Shown: positions 63,910-64,000 of the stretch, in pieces | Layout of the letters: every line of letters starts with the position of its first letter | Position numbering within the stretch: the first letter of the stretch is position 1 | NCBI GenBank assembly: GCA_030147505.1 | Contig: JASBVG010000017.1 | Location: 1-64,000, forward strand | Source: Tardiphaga sp. | GTDB taxonomy: Bacteria > Pseudomonadota > Alphaproteobacteria > Rhizobiales > Xanthobacteraceae | DNA length: 64,000 nucleotides | Direction: 5' to 3' | Notes under the pieces: generated by a model | Told to the model about the DNA's origin: nothing | The model's input: the letters and a program-made list of their open reading frames with translations, nothing else | The model's database searches: none | Translations under genes and position numbers: made by a program

Positions 63910-64000
63910 CGCGTGAGTCTCATGTTACGAAAGTTTGTCTTTGCATCGAGGTCCAGCCTTGGCAAGGGAGGGACAGTTCGGCAAGCCGGAGGCGGTAAGT

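Overview
The window joins two different DNAs. Bases 1 to about 29,488 are the right-hand part of a Tn4371-family integrative and conjugative element (ICE). From there to 64,000 is chromosome of an alphaproteobacterium of the Bradyrhizobium/Rhodopseudomonas/Afipia group. The host assignment rests on protein style, on several families of intergenic palindromic repeats known to me from these genera, and on the ilvB-ilvN-ilvC and leuA context; the exact genus cannot be told from the sequence alone.

ICE core. A DUF2840 tail, a TraF-type peptidase and a VirD2-like relaxase lie at the left (1-3,213). A LysR regulator, an EexN lipoprotein, TraG coupling protein, a CopG-like protein and the mating-pore operon trbBCDEJ-eexN-LFGI plus a DUF2274 protein lie at 15,515-29,199. 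The element ends in a hairpin and a T-run that look like attR, about 70 bp before ilvB. The integrase end is outside the window.

ICE cargo (3.2-15.5 kb). An ECF sigma factor is encoded behind two small membrane proteins. Four sites share a CGAAYCR-N15-SCCTCTTA layout with identical 15-bp spacing and lie 75-95 nt before start codons. They precede (1) the sigma operon, (2) a bufferin/gig-type operon (four-Cys peptide BufA, MNIO enzyme BufB, partner BufC, DoxX protein, DUF302 protein), (3) a leftward set of overlapping or closely spaced genes for thioredoxin, CcdA, a YiiX-like protein, an AhpD-like protein and an HPP membrane protein, and (4) a small CPAC membrane protein. I read this as one ECF regulon joining a metal-binding modified peptide to thiol redox genes. 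A merRTPCA mercury-resistance cassette sits inside it, between an intact HPP gene and a decayed copy of that gene's 3' end.

Chromosome. ilvB, ilvN, EamA and LysE-type exporters and ilvC (29.6-34.8 kb) form a branched-chain amino acid block. Then come an SDR, a TonB-like protein, a FadR-type regulator with a branched-chain amino-acid-type binding protein, a sulfatase-fold membrane enzyme, an osmoprotectant-type ABC system (fused permease and binding protein), a nitrate/sulfonate-type ABC system, a Nudix-like protein and PPK2. A 740-bp repeat-rich stretch follows. Next are a DHDPS-family aldolase and leuA, which is preceded by a leucine-rich leader ORF. A DctPQM TRAP transporter, a Spy-like protein, tRNA-Lys(CUU), an acyltransferase, a GST, an enoyl-CoA hydratase and a leftward operon (FAD/Fe-S dehydrogenase, GlcG-like protein, metallophosphoesterase) complete the window.
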